Assembly (NCBI GenBank): GCA_914767885.1
Contig: CAJZBQ010000018.1
Location: forward strand, 1,302,001-1,366,000
DNA length: 64,000 nt
Reading direction: 5' to 3'
DNA from: Blepharisma stoltei
Taxonomy: Eukaryota > Ciliophora > Heterotrichea > Heterotrichida > Blepharismidae
A program made the translations under genes and the position numbers. Shown here in pieces: positions 41,106-53,886 of the stretch (the first letter of the stretch is position 1; each line of letters begins with the position of its first letter). The notes below the pieces were generated by a model. It made no database searches and was not told the DNA's origin. It worked only from the letters and a program-made list of their open reading frames with translations.

Positions 41106-42984
41106 TTAGTCTTCCAATGAGAAATATCTTCCAGCCACTTTTTGTTCTCTATCTTTTTGTGAGTTTAATTTATTGATTCTTGGTCTGAAGTTGAGTGGGT
41201 CTCTTCTAAATGTAATTTCCAGTTCTGATAAAAATCTGTTCATCCCTCCTACAAGTCCTTCAGGGCTTTTAGCAGTACAATCGACTGAGGGTGTTCCTTC
41301 GTATACGACGACTCTGTCAGCTAAATAAGTTGCCATAATGAAATCATGCTCAACAATAAAGGCAGTTTTCTTATGATAACTAGAACTGAATTGCCAATAA
41401 AACAATAATAGCCTTTATAATTCATCCTAATACAATCTAAGACAGTATATTATTAAGAATAAATCTCTTGATAACTTTAGCAGTAATAATTCTTTGTTCT
41501 GAATCCAAATAAGCTGAAGGCTCATCAATCAAATAAATATTTGCTGGCTTTCCAAGCGCCAAAACAATAGCAACTCTTTGTAATTCTCCACCAGAAAGCT
41601 GGCTTAATTCTTGATCAATAATTGGCTCAATTTGCATTGGTCTTACAACGTCTGACTGAAACTGAGGGTTATTGTATATGTCTCTGATTTTTTTATGGAA
41701 AAGGCCTCTTACAGTTCCTTTGAAATGAGCAGTAATGACTTGTGGCTTGTAAGAAACTGCAAGCTCTGGGACCTGGGTGCCTTCATCTGGGGTCAGTTTT
41801 CCAGCCAGCATCTTAATAAAGGTAGTTTTTCCAGTACCATTTTGCCCAAGCATAACAATGATTTCTGAGTTGCTGAATTCTCCTGGCTCAATTGCCAGCC
41901 TGAACCCTTCAAAGCGTTTTACCATGTTTCCATACTCATAATGGGAAGTTCTCGATTCTGTTATAAACTCATCAGCAGCTTCAGAAAGCTTGAAATTCAT
42001 AGAAGTCTCTCTAAAGCGCAAGTTTTCTGTCGGGACAAAGCCTTCTAAGAATACATTGATCCCTTCTCTGACTCCAAAAGGCAAGGTGACAACTCCATAA
42101 GCAGCTGGTTCTCCCCACAAGCAGCAAATAAAGTCACTCAAGTAGTCAAGAATAGCTAAATCGTGCTCTACACAAATTACATAGTTGTTCGAAGCTAATA
42201 AACTTCTGATTGTAGTTGCTGCTTTCATACGTTGCTTCACATCAAGATATGATGAAGGCTCATCAAACATATACACATCACTATTCTGGATCGCCACCAC
42301 ACAAATTGCAAATCTTTGCAGCTCACCCCCTGATAATGCTGACACTTCTTTGTCAAGCAGAGGACCCATGTCTAATTCTTGGATCAAGCTGTCTAAAATT
42401 CCTTTCTGATCCTTAGTCCTCAGGACATTTCCTACCAGTCCTTTGACAGCTTTTGGGATATAATCAACATATTGTGGCTTGATTGTGGCTTTTAAGTTTT
42501 CTTCTAAAATCCTGGTAAAGTAATTTTGCAGTTCTGAGCCTCTGAAATAGACCAAAATTTCGTTCCAGTCAGGAAGGTCGTTGTAGCGACCTAAATTAGG
42601 TTTAAGCTTGCCTGAAAGGATTTTGAGGGCTGTGGATTTTCCGGTACCATTCGACCCAACTAGTCCAAGGACTTCGCCGGCTCTTGGCATTGGCAGTCTG
42701 TGGAGCTTGAACATATTGTTGCCGTATCGATGGGTTGTTTCTTTTTCTAAGTCTCTTGGAAGATTGATGATCGTGATTGCACTGAATGGGCACCGTTTAA
42801 CGCAGAGAGCACAACCAATGCAGAGTTCTTCACTGATGTTGGCAATTTTGGAGGTTTTTTCGACGTCGATGCAGAGTTTTTTCGCTTTGTTGATGGGGCA
42901 AACTTTTTTGCATTCGAGAGCACACCTGTTCGGCTTGCATTTGTCTTTGTTGACAATGGCAATACGAGTAAGGGTTTCCTCCAT
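41106..42984 (-). CDS. ABCE1: ABCE1/RLI1 ribosome recycling factor
   Basis: Cytosolic iron-sulfur ABC ATPase that splits ribosomes after termination. The N-terminal ferredoxin-like domains carry eight cysteines ([15 protein letters not shown] and [12 protein letters not shown]). Two ABC domains have Walker [10 protein letters not shown] and GQNGTGKTT, signatures LSGGELQR (twice), and Walker B with [11 protein letters not shown] and [11 protein letters not shown]. The C-terminus is [20 protein letters not shown] to YFSLED. A 79-bp IES (41372-41450) lies between IKRFILN and [10 protein letters not shown]; removal leaves exactly 599 residues, the length of human ABCE1. Start at 42984 ([11 protein letters not shown]). 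The near-invariant family makes the IES call very secure. Confidence 0.97.
41372..41450. other. 79-bp IES in ABCE1
   Basis: TA-bounded (41372-41373 and 41451-41452), with stops in the gene's frame. Removal gives [14 protein letters not shown], as in other ABCE1 proteins. Confidence 0.92.
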
Positions 42985-43323
42985 TTATTTACAAGAATGG
43001 GATGATATAGATCATTATGATTTAGAATTCGGATTTGAGAATTTTCTTTGCCCGGTATTGGAATACTATATTTTCATTTATTAATTAATATAGAGAATGA
43101 CTACTTAGAAATCTATATTAGGATTAAATAGATGCAATATTAAATAAATTTTATTTTAAAAAGACATTTGACTATTCAGATAATAAAATTGATAAAAGAT
43201 ATCAATGATGTTTAGAATCATTAATTAGGAAATAAATCAATAAATAGACAGATCTTGTGAAAATTGCTATTTATAAGTAATATTTGATATTCTTTAACTA
43301 ATTTTTATTATGTTTTAATATAA
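42985..43323. other. Divergent intergenic region
   Basis: AT-rich space between the ABCE1 start (-) and PRPF3 start (+). No element or frame seen. It presumably contains both promoters. Confidence 0.5.
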
Positions 43324-45603
43324 ATGGAAAACCCACGAAAAAGACAAAAACTCGATGAATCTCAAGATGAAGGATTATCTAATCGAGACTTAACTTAATT
43401 AATTATTATCAAGTAGTAACTGGCTAGCCGTGTCGGGTTTTTTCGTGCCCCTTGCTTCGATATGCCAACTTGTTTGCTCGTCTAAATCCACAGCCTAAAG
43501 GCATGTGTTGCTCCCTCAGGGCAAGGATTTGCACTCGCAACAGGGAGGTAAAGATCCTGGTTCAGCATGCTGTCCGCTAGCAGTGTTGCCTTTACTGAAA
43601 ATTCAAAAAGCGAACGATTTCTGGCCTTGCTAAACTATCACTTTCCAATTTCAAGTTAATCCTCCCTCAGGTAAAATCTTACTTTGAATGAGAGCCTGTG
43701 GTCAGTCAGCCCGACATTGAACTCCATTGACCAAATAAAACCCAGCTAGATAGCCCCCGCAGTTCTCTCTTCTGTAAGGTCCCCAGACTCATATCTGGCT
43801 ACAGGTGTTAAGAGGGCAGGCTTGTTCGCCATGCCATTTTTAAGTGCGTAAACAATCGAGAAACACAAGAGGAAAAACATAAAGAGCCTATGAAAATTTC
43901 AATGGACGAAAAGGGTAGACTAATTGATGAAAAAGGTAGATTTATCGATGTTGATTATAAATCGAAATTTTCATTTGACGTGAATGCTCAAAAATACGCC
44001 CAAAAGCAAAAAAAAATTGAAAAAAGATATGCCCAGCTTCCTAAAAATACACATTCAGTAAAGCCCAGAGGATTTTTCTTTGACCAAAACTTGCCAAAAC
44101 AAAAAAAGGATGAAAAGAGATTACGAGCTTTTATGTTTGGCGATAATGAAGCCCCGCTACTTCTACGAGCCAATTTAATCCCAGAAATAGAATGATGGGA
44201 TCAGCCTTTGCTTGACTCCCCTAATTATGTCAAAAATATTGATTCTATATGACCTCGTAATAATAAGTGGCTTCAGATGAAAAAGAAATTCACACTCCGT
44301 GAATTCCTTTCCCTCACTCACCCAAATTTTATTTTTATGGGTTAAATTTTTGCGCGTGGATTTCTGCAAAAGAGGAGAAAATGGCGAGGAATTTTACTTC
44401 ACCACTTTGTTTATCGTGTTTTATCTCATTCCCGTGCTGATATAAAAGGCAAGACCCTTAGGCTGAGCAGGCGCTGGAGGAAAATCGGATAGAGCGAGGA
44501 AACGCACCAAGCTGCATGCTTCCCATACTTCTGAATTCCCAATGGCTTAATGGGACTAGGAAAAGTGAGTTGGACTAGGAGGAGCGAGCTGGACTAGGAG
44601 GAGAGAGCTGAGCTACAGAGCCCGATATTAGTTTCCGAGTAGCAGCAAGATGGAAAAAAGCATCTTATTTACTCTGCGTAGCTAGAGACTCAATTAGAAG
44701 TTAGTAATATAAGCTATTATTGTTGAGTCTATACGACCTCAAATTGCTGAAGAGTTAAAAAACGTTCCAAAATTCGAGGCTCAAAACAAAATCCAAGAAA
44801 TATTTTTAAAATCTGGCATAGAAAAAATGCCTTATATAGCTTCAGCTGTTACAGATAAAATTTTAAACCCGGATTTGCCTGCACCAGACCCAGTTAATGC
44901 GACATCTCATAATATAACAATGCATTTGACTGAAAAAGAAAGGAAAAAGCTTAAAAGATTGAAGAAAGCAGAAAGGTTAAACCAAATAAGGGAAGAAATA
45001 AAGCTAGGATTAAGAGAAGCACCACCAGACAATATAAAACTAAGCACTGTCATGAAGCTTATGTCAAAAGAAATTTCTCAAGATCCAACGAAAACTGAGC
45101 AAGATATAATGGAAAAATACAACCAAAAATTGCAAAGGCATATGGAAAGAAATGAAGAGAGAAAATTATCAAAGGAAGAAAAATTAGAAAGGACGCTAAG
45201 AAAATTAAGAAGAGACAGCGCGAGAGAAAGAAGAACTGCGCTATTTAGAATTCCTAGGGTAACCTCAAATAAAACAAAATTCAAAATATCAAAAAATGCA
45301 AGGCAGCTTGAGCTTGTAGGATTTTGCTTAGTTTTACCTGAGCCACTCCCATCTTTGATTATTGTTGAAGGAGGCAAAAGAGCAATCAAGTTCTATAAAC
45401 GATTATGCTTACATAGAATAGATTGAACAATTGAGAAAGGATCATGCGACTTAGTCTGGGAAGCTGAAATCAAAGATCCAAGCTTTTTCAAATTTAAGCT
45501 TCTTGAGCTGAAAACTGAAAGTGAAGCTAGAAGGATTTTAGGAGCCAAAGGGCTAGCAAACTATTGGGATCTGGTGAAAACGTGGAAAAAACCAGAGGAT
45601 TAA
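43324..45603 (+). CDS. PRPF3: PRPF3 (U4/U6 snRNP splicing factor)
   Basis: Core component of the U4/U6.U5 tri-snRNP. The PRP3 domain shows APLLLRANLIPEIEWWDQPL, then the conserved block LTEKERKKLKRLKKAERLNQ with IKLGLREAPPDNIKLS and SKEISQDPTKTEQDI. The C-terminal DUF1115-like domain includes LPSLIIVEGGKRAIKFYKRL and ARRILGAKGLANYWDL. Two insertions split it: 473 bp between copies of AATCGAGA (43381 and 43854), and 484 bp between near-copies GATTCTATATGACCTC and GAGTCTATACGACCTC (44241 and 44725). Joining leaves 441 codons. Several TGA-Trp codons. Its length (440) is like yeast Prp3. Confidence 0.93.
43381..43853. mobile_element. 473-bp retroposon-like insertion in PRPF3
   Basis: Flanked by AATCGAGA (43381-43388 and 43854-43861), which contains no TA. 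One copy is needed for the coding frame (SNRETQEEK). The body is GC-richer. At the left border, on the minus strand, it ends in a tail GATAATAATTAATTAAGTTAAG-like sequence, similar to the tail of the 20540 insertion (GATATAAATAATTAAGTAAG). Confidence 0.82.
44241..44724. mobile_element. 484-bp retroposon-like insertion in PRPF3
   Basis: Flanked by imperfect 16-bp repeats (14 of 16 identical). The body includes a GC-richer part with a short tandem duplication of GACTAGGAGGAGCGAGCTG (about 44575-44610). Removal restores NIDSIRPQIAEELKN. Confidence 0.78.
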
Positions 45604-45720
45604 CTAATTTATTTGAATGCTTTATCAATTAGCTCCTTTTGGTAAAAATTTAATTTTTAAATAATATCTTAAAAATATTCATAATAAATATTAATTCATT
45701 TTATAATTTCTAGGATCTGT

Positions 45721-47214
45721 TTAAAGCTCTTCTAATGTATTTGACATCTTTTTTAGTGTGCTTTCAAAAAGTGAGCAGCCACTAGAATACCTTCTGATGC
45801 ATTCTTCTAATTCTTTCATTTTGTCTGATACTTTTACTTCACTACTCCCCAATATTTTCTGGAATTTATTCATTAAATCATTATCATCAGGGGTGTTTGG
45901 GTCTACAAAATTCAGCTGATAGTTATCTTCTTTATTTGTTTTTTTTTTATTCTATATTTATTATATTATATCACGACGACATTATTGAATTTAATATATT
46001 AGAACTCTATTTAACTTTCAGCTATGATATCAATCTGCATTAAATAGGTATATAACAAACTTTTTTATCACATAATGCATAGAAATACTCAAAAATATGC
46101 CAACCCCCAACACTGCCCACAACCCTCCGACTTCAGTCAAATTGATTGGCATTGTTTCTGTATCATAGCACGGATCTCCATTTGCTTCTAAAAAATAAAA
46201 ATTCTCTAATGCTTTGCTTTCATAATTTTCTGTCAGCATCTGTAAAACACGATTCAGTTTTGCAAACATTTCAGCATCAAAATCATCTCTAAATATCATT
46301 GTATAATAGTCATTTGCAAATATATTCCCAACAATCGCTAACTCACAGTCCTGTGAAGCAAGATAAATTGCTAGTGGCTTTGGCAAGGCAACCGCATCTA
46401 GATTTCCATTTTTAAGATCACTTAACATATTTTTGCCTTCAGTTGCATCATTATTATAACTTTTCGAATCTGCTTTAAAATAATTCAGAATTGATGCGTC
46501 CTTAGTGAAACAGCCTACTTTTTCTCCTGATAAGTCTTGGTAACTTTTTATTGTGGTGTATTTTAATGATATTGACAGCCTTGTTGCTAAGTCAGCAGCA
46601 TAAGCTGCTAATAAAATATAAGAAATCAGCCAATAAGACAGCTGAAAAAGCCTTCCTGGGATTGTTTTGATTTTTCGGTCACTTGCAAGGAATAAAGAAG
46701 CATAGGTTTGTCATAAAGCTTGCAAAATCCCATCAGGATATGCAAAAGAAATTGCTCCTTTATCAGATCGTTCTAAAATTCATAGCACATGTGCTACAAA
46801 AACGCCTGAAAATATCCAGCAAATTCATAGAGTATAATCAAAAGGCTCTAAAAATAGTCACAGAAGATTTCGAGTTTCTTTATTTACAATAAGAACTAAC
46901 CCAGAATCAATTGTAGGGATTGATAGTGTAAATGAATCATATAAATCACTTGTTATAGAAATTCCTCCTATAGCAAAATCAGCTTCCTTGTTCTTAACTT
47001 TGTTTATCATGTCATCATATGATTCGCATTCAACAGTGTAGTCATCACTTATATTAAGGTCTTCAGCCATTAATTCTAGCAAGGCTAGAGCATATCCTGA
47101 AAAAGTTGTGGAGTTGGCTCCTATTTCACAATTTACAATTGGAGCTCATGGACTTGTAACTACTTTGTAGCAGGCAACACTAGAAAGAATTCCTAAAAAA
47201 TGCAAAAACATCAT
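45721..47214 (-). CDS. Ionotropic glutamate receptor-like channel
   Basis: A ligand-gated cation channel of the iGluR/GLR superfamily without the large N-terminal domain. It has a signal peptide (MMFLHFLGILSSVAC), ligand-binding lobe 1 (KVVTSPWAPIVNCEIGANST), M1 (LWICWIFSGVFVAHVLWIL), a pore helix (GILQALWQTYASLFLAS), M3 with AAYAADLATRLS (compare SYTANLAA), lobe 2 (LSGEKVGCFTKDASILNYFK) and M4 (VGGLWAVLGVGIFLSISMHY). A 60-75 bp IES (45948 to 46007 or 46022) separates M4 from a cytosolic helical tail ending SNTLEEL and TAA. About 472-477 residues. It may act in ciliary or mechanosensory excitability; ligand unknown. Confidence 0.85.
45948..46007. other. 60-bp (or 75-bp) IES in the glutamate-receptor gene
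   Basis: Stops block the frame after the fourth membrane helix. Joining TA 45948-45949 with TA 46008-46009 (60 bp) or 46023-46024 (75 bp) restores the coiled tail. Both fit the frame. Confidence 0.65.
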
Positions 47215-47251
47215 TTCTAAATATTATAGCCGAGCTCTTTTTAAATATTAA

Positions 47252-49723
47252 ATGGCTTGGTTACACCCACCTGCAATCGGATGCAGATTTTCTTTTTTAC
47301 ATTTACCATGTAGTCGATGTGGCCACACTGTGTGTTTATATGAAGATTCATTGGTGCTATTTGGAGGATTTGACGGAAGAAAATGATTAAATGACGTTCA
47401 TCTATTCAATACGAGCAGCATGGTCTGAACTCAACCAAGGGTTTTAGGGTCAGCGCCACAACCTCGGCAATATCACACAGCTCAAATCATAGGGCACAAA
47501 ATGTATATATTTGGAGGTTACAATGGCTCAGTCTGACTCCGAGATTTGATTATCCTTGATTTCCACGAAATGCAATGAAAATACCCAAAAGTTAAAGGTG
47601 ACTTACCTAATGGAAAAGAAGGCCATGCAATGGCTTCTGTCGACAAATATATATATCTATTTGGAGGATGGGACGGTTCAGCTATCGGTGACTTGCATAG
47701 ACTTGACACAACAACATTGGAATGGAAGCTTATAGAAACTGCTGGAAGCAAGCCTTTTCTTTGTGGCCATACTATGACCAATGTAAAAGGACAGTTATTT
47801 ATATTTGGGGGATTCGACGGCAATAACTGGGTTAACACCCTATATGTGATTGATCCAAGTTCCTCAAAGCCAGAATGGGTAACTCCTGAAGTGTCAGGGT
47901 CGCCAGTTACAAGAGGCTACCATTGTGCAACTCTCGTTAATCGCTATATTTTAATATACGCTGGATACAACGGAAGCTATATCTTAGGCGATCTTGTCGC
48001 TTTAGACACTGAGTACTTCACATGAACAGTCCCCGCCTCATGTTTTGGCCATTTTCCTACAGCTAGGCACGCATTTACAATGACGTTATCAGGCTCCGAA
48101 TTATACATTTTTGGAGGCTATAACGGCGCTAGAGACACCAATGAGCTCCACGTCCTAGAAACAGCCGCTTTTTCTTCTCTGCATGACGATATGTGGATTG
48201 CTTTCGAAATGAACTCCTGGCAGGACGTAAAGCTGTTCTCTACAAATGGAAACATCATGGTCCATTCAGTCATTATTAGGGCCAGGTGTCCTTATTTGTA
48301 TAAATATATTTTGAGCGCATACCCTGATTTTGAAGGTCTGGTAAAGCAAAATCCGGTTTGGGTTGATATGGGGTCGATATCAGAAAAAAGTTTGACAAAG
48401 TTCTGTGAGTATTTGTATTGCGACTTGTGTGCAGATCAGATAACCCCAGATATAAGGGACGATTTGTTGCTGCTGGCGTCGAAATATGATTTAGCGAGAC
48501 TGAGGAAGCTGTGTATAAAGACTATGCATTGAAATGAGCAGACTATACCAGATTCAGCATTAGCTGTTGATATGATGAAATGCAAAGAGTTTGAAGATTT
48601 AAGCGACTTAACAGTTGTTGTAGAGGGCACTCAATTCAAAGTCCACAAAGTGATCATGGCTGCAAGATGTCCTTATTTCCGAGCTATGCTCAACTCTGGC
48701 ATGAAAGAGACAAGCTCCCAAGAAGTCTCGTTCCCTGACCTCTCATCTAAAGCTTTTGAGCTCATAATAGACTGAATCTACTCTGACAAATTTTCTCCAC
48801 TTTTCTCAGAGCAGCCTATCTCTACTGAGCTTGGCATAAATTTACTATTCGCTGCCAATATCCTCGACTTACAAAGTTTAATGAGGATGACTGAAATTGT
48901 ACTAGAGCGCTCTATTAATATAGAAAATGTCATCGAGCTCTATGAAGTCGCATTTGCCTTAAGCGCCGTCAAGCTAAAATGCTACTGTGTAAACTTAATC
49001 CTCAGAGAATTCGACAGAGTGTCCTTAAAAAGAGAATTTGCGACTATGAATGAAGCTGCGTTCAACGAAGTCAGCCAATTTTTGCCAAGAAGAATTAAGC
49101 GGCAAACAAGCTACGCAGTAGCTTCAGATTTAAGCATGATAAGGTGGGAAAAAGAAGAAGAAAAATTCGAGGAAGAAGAAAAAGAAGAGCCAGTCATGGT
49201 CTCTGGGCATCTTTTCCAAAATTTAAGAATCCCTGTCAAAGAATTCGTAGTCCGCCCTCAAAATCCTTCATCCCCTGCCAACGAGCTGCCCTCAACTAAC
49301 GTTTATAACGCAATTATCCCTTCTGACAATTTCAGAGTGCCATTCAGAGGTCGGATAATCAAAGAGCCTGAACATTTTTCTTTAAATATCATGGGCACTC
49401 GTGCAGGGGGGTTACAAAGCTCAGAAAAACTCAGCCCAAAATTCACGCAAAAATCATTGTCCCCACAAAGTGTTAGAAAAAGCGCAAAATCCAGCTCCAC
49501 AAAGCACAGCACAATGCACAGATTTGCGAATGAAAGCTCAGTAATAAAGCCTGAACTAATGATTAAAGGGTTTTCTACGAATAAAAACTCATTTATCAGG
49601 AGGCCAGCATCGTTTGTTGAGGACTCTAATGAAGGAAAAGAAAAGATTCCGAACGTCGGACTGCAGATCTGTAGCAGCACTAGGACACTTGGGTCAACTG
49701 ATGAGACTAAATATTGTTATTAA
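47252..49723 (+). CDS. Kelch-BTB-BTB protein, LZTR1-like
   Basis: A single open frame of 823 residues with TGA as Trp and no intron or insert. Six kelch blades with the FGG(F/Y/W)(D/N)G signature (LVLFGGFDGRKWLND, MYIFGGYNGSVWLRD, IYLFGGWDGSAIGDL, LFIFGGFDGNNWVNT, LIYAGYNGSYILGD, LYIFGGYNGARDTNE). Then two BTB/POZ domains (VKLFSTNGNIMVHSVIIRAR; TVVVEGTQFKVHKVIMAARC) with BACK-like helices, and a disordered basic tail. This order is that of LZTR1, a CUL3 adaptor that ubiquitinates RAS-family GTPases in animals. Orthology is inferred from architecture only. Confidence 0.88.
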
Positions 49724-49743
49724 GTATTGTTATTAATTATTTA

Positions 49744-52700
49744 ATGGAATTAAGGATGAAGCGGGAGAGATCGCCGTCACATAATAATAAAGAAACCCTT
49801 AAAGCTGCAAAAAATCCAAAACTTATAATTCAGCCACGGGCGCCGGCAGTTGAGCAGACTACAAATATTCTTAGAAGAGATCTCTGATCAGAAGTCATCA
49901 AGTTTCTTGACTTTCATACGTATTTTACTATAATTCCGCTTGTTAATACTTTTTTTTATCAATTAAGTAAAGACAGTGTTGTTACACTTGAGCATTTGGA
50001 AATTGAAATTGAGCTGAGAAAAGCAAGGGTGAAGAAAAAGCATGACTGCAAAAAGGAAAACAAATATTTAAAACCTTATGTCAATTTATTGCAAAAAGCT
50101 AGAAACCTGGACAAGCTGAGGCTTTATATAAGAAATTCTGATTATCGGCCATCGATTAGATGTGCGAACCAATATAACAGTATTTTATCAGGAATTTTCC
50201 CCAAAATGCCTTGAACGCAAAATCTGAAAGTTCTAGATTTTTCTATGAAAAATTACAATAATGTTTTATTTAAAGAAGTCCTTAATTATTTATCATCTCT
50301 AGAAGTGCTCAAATTGACCTTTTCTGCCCCTTTTCCTACAGCATTGTCATATATTTTTTGCCGATTTGTGGATCCAGAAGGCTTAAAGCTTAAAGCGCAA
50401 GCCAGCAATATCATTTTTTGGAACCGTTACAATGAAAAAATATGTCATCCTAATAGTGTCCCTTTTACTCCTCTAAAAGAGCTGACTTTAAAATATTATT
50501 TTTCTTATAGTGCCAGCATAGCGGAAAACAATATTTTTGAAGCTTTAGACAAAAATCTATCATTGACAAAATTTACCTTGATTTTTCCATCAACAGTAAA
50601 TATTGATAATTCTTTGCAGCCCAAGTTTGCTTATAACCAGACAATGCGGAAATTAAGGCTTTCTAATGCTTTTCAGTTTTCATATGAGTCAGCCAAAGAT
50701 TTTTCATTTTATTTATTAGGGAATAAAGCACTAAAATCGCTATCTATAAGCAAATCAGTCCTCAAAGCAAAAGATGAATTTTTCACAGCTGTAAGGAACA
50801 ATAAAATATTAAAAAAGCTAGGGCTTGAGCCATATGAAGAAACGTCAGACTCAAGCTTAGATATAAACACTTTTGTAGAACTGATGGACGCAGTTGGAGA
50901 TTCCACTTTGACTTCATTTAAAGCGTCGACCTCTGCGTTCATTCGAAGAAACCTAAATTTTGTATTCCACTTTTCGGTAGAGACTGTGCCTGACCATGTA
51001 CTGTATAAGCACTCAAAATATTTTATAGAAGGCGTCCAAAGAATGCTAACTAATAATTTGGGACTGAGAAAAGTGTGACTTAGTGTAGACGCAATGCCAA
51101 GAGAAAGGCTTGATGAGTTTGCAGATGTAGTTTTAAGAATTTTAAGCTCAGAGCAAAGCAAGTTGGAATATTTCAACGGATTTCCGTTGAAAGGGCTGAT
51201 GAATGATACTATAAATACCTTGCACATAAATCATAGATATAGATTTTTGCAAAGCACCAATAAAGAACTAATTTATGATGGAGATAGTATGATCCTCACA
51301 ATAATGCTCTGCAAAATAATACCTTTTTGCCGTAATTTAAGATATATAGATACAGGAACAAAACTCCAGAGAAAAGATAATATTTTTAATCAGATAAATC
51401 CTGGGATTATAGATATCGAACAGATAAAACAGACAGCAAATGAAGAGCATGAGTTTGGGTTTGAAATTTATTATAAAGATGTCCCCGCTATTATTGGGCT
51501 AATTTTACTCCTGACACTAAAAGGGAATAATATGATTAAGAATCTGAATTTGAGCCACACTGACTGCAGCTGCTTATATTTAGTTATTGGAGAAATTTTA
51601 AGTGATATGCCAAACCTTGTAACGGTCATTATTGAAGGGATGGCTCATATGATTCATCCGATTTCACATAAGCTTATGATTGATATTCTCAGCAATTCTC
51701 CATCCCTACATGAGCTCGTAATTAATGGGATTACTTTTAATTTACAAGAAAATGACCAAATTTTTACATCACTAATAAAGCATCCTTCGCTGATGAAGCT
51801 CGAGATTTCAAGGCTTAATGTTTCTTCGACAGTCTCGGCGTTTTCTAATGAAGCTTCTATAGGAGATTTATTAAAAAAAACTAATTTGCAGATACTATAC
51901 TCATATATTTGTAATAAACATGGGGTTTTACCTTGCAAAAGCTCTTTTATATATAAAATTAGTTGAGATTAGGAAGACTACAATGAATTCAGACAAAAAT
52001 AGCATAAACCTTTCCTCAAGCAGTTTTACTCCATTAAGTCTTGAACTACTGGCAAATGGCTTAAAATCTAATATGGCATTAAAAGAATTGATATTGGCTG
52101 ATATTAATTTAGCTATCCCAAATGAAGGACTTGCAAGCCAAACTAATGGCGGCGATTTCAACTTTTGGAGAAATAAAATTGACTGTTTATTAGCCCTATC
52201 TGATGCATTGAAAAATAACCCATACATTGAAATTGTGGATATTAGATTTAATGATATACCAAGCTCACAACTCTCAGTACCAAATGAAATAAATCAGCTT
52301 TTCCTTGACAACTTAAAACGACTTTTAGACACAAATTCAAGGCTGAGGGTTTTGAATTTTATTTTCCCAATTCCTCCGAATTTCTTAATGAAATACAGTG
52401 AATTACTATTAAATTATCTTCAGTCAAGCCCAAACTTGGAAGTTCTTAATAATTATAACATCAAATCAATGGTGTCGAATGAATTTACTGTCTTAACAAT
52501 TAAGCACTATCATTCAAACCGAGATGATTTCGACTCATTCATGGCTCCCAAGCTATCTAGAGTAAGAGAAGCTATATATTGCCACTATGCTCATTTCGGG
52601 ACAATAGCTACCATTATGCCAATCATTCTCTCACAAATATATAAAGAAAATTCCAATAAAATAACCAGAGTTAAGTTTCTGTCAAAAGAAGTGCAAACTA

Positions 52701-53872
52701 ATGTACTTTTGAATAAGAAAAAAGGAGAATCAAATTTGGACCTGGGATTTTTATTAAAAGAAACGCAGCCACCAGATGTTACGTTTATATTGAACTGCTT
52801 GTCAACACACAAGTTTACGCAGCATCTTGATTTCACAGGCTGTGTGCTGTGCGATATTGATTTTGAAGTCCTTGGAAAAAATCTTCCATGCATGGAGTCT
52901 CTTAGGTCTATATCAATCCGTGATATAAAACCAGCCCGGAATCCATACCTCAGCCATATTTTATCAAACACCAGCTTAACCTCTCTTGAAATTTCTAAAG
53001 TGAATTTTGAAAATTTTGATATAAAAGACCTGCCTATGAATTTAAGTTCTCATCCGTCCTTAGAAGTCTTAAAAGTGACCAATTGTGATTTACTCACTAA
53101 AAGCGCTATGATTAAAAAATGTGAAGACTCTAGCTTTAAAGCTGTCCTTTCTGGCTTTAAAAATAGCAAAATCATCCATCTAGATTTAAGTGGGAATGAA
53201 ATTAGTGATAATGAATTAAAAAAAATCCTAAAAGCCGTAAAAATGCATCAGTTTATCAGCAGGCTTGTAATCCAGCAGCACGAAATAAGAGGAAAAGATG
53301 GAATTGTTGAGCTGGCCTCGATGCTATGTGATCCTGCACATCCTTTAAAAGAACTATCACTTTCTTCATACACATGGTCTGTATCTGATATCCAAAACGC
53401 TAAAGGGAAGCTTGATTTATCATATAAGCTTCTTTCTGCTACAGACTTAATCATTCTTTCTACAATGTTAATCTGCTTGCAGCTTAAAAAAGTCCACGGG
53501 CTGGATTTATCCCACAACCCTTCATTATTTTCTGAGCCACATGGAGTTTCAGCACTACTAGATCTTATCAAGCATTCTCCAATAAGCTCAATAAGCCTCC
53601 AAGAGTGCTGTTTAAATGAGCAAGAAGATAGAATTCTTCATGAAATCTTTGTAGCAGCCTGCAGCTCTTTAGAAACCTTATCCCTTGGCTCTCCTTTTAC
53701 TGAGCAGCAATTAAACTCAATTTTATCAGCCCTGAAATCTAGTCCAAAACGCCTCAAAAAAGTCAATTTTTCGCCTTGCCGTGATTCTAAATTTAAAGCT
53801 CTTTTAACAGAATATATAGAGCAGTCTGGCTCAAATTGGATTTTGAAAGGCTATAATTTATGACTAAAATAA
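49744..53872 (+). CDS. Large leucine-rich-repeat protein
   Basis: 1354 residues after removing a 64-bp IES (51896-51959). The N-terminus is basic and followed by an F-box-like or helical segment (LWSEVIKFLDFHTYFTIIPL). The rest is irregular ribonuclease-inhibitor-type LRRs such as LKVLDFSMKN, IKNLNLSHTDCSCLYLV, IIHLDLSGNEISDNEL and VHGLDLSHNPSLF. The IES join reads TNLQILVEIRKTT, and the codon count closes (1355 including stop). The final codons are TGA CTA AAA TAA (WLK), so the apparent stop at 53861 is Trp. RI-type LRR proteins act as protein-binding scaffolds; partner unknown. It starts only 20 bp after the kelch gene. Confidence 0.85.
51896..51959 (+). other. 64-bp IES in the LRR gene
   Basis: TA-bounded (51896-51897 and 51960-51961). 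Both flanking frames are long and open but offset by one; removing 64 bp joins them within an LRR. Confidence 0.8.
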
Positions 53873-53886
53873 AATTTTAAATGTAG

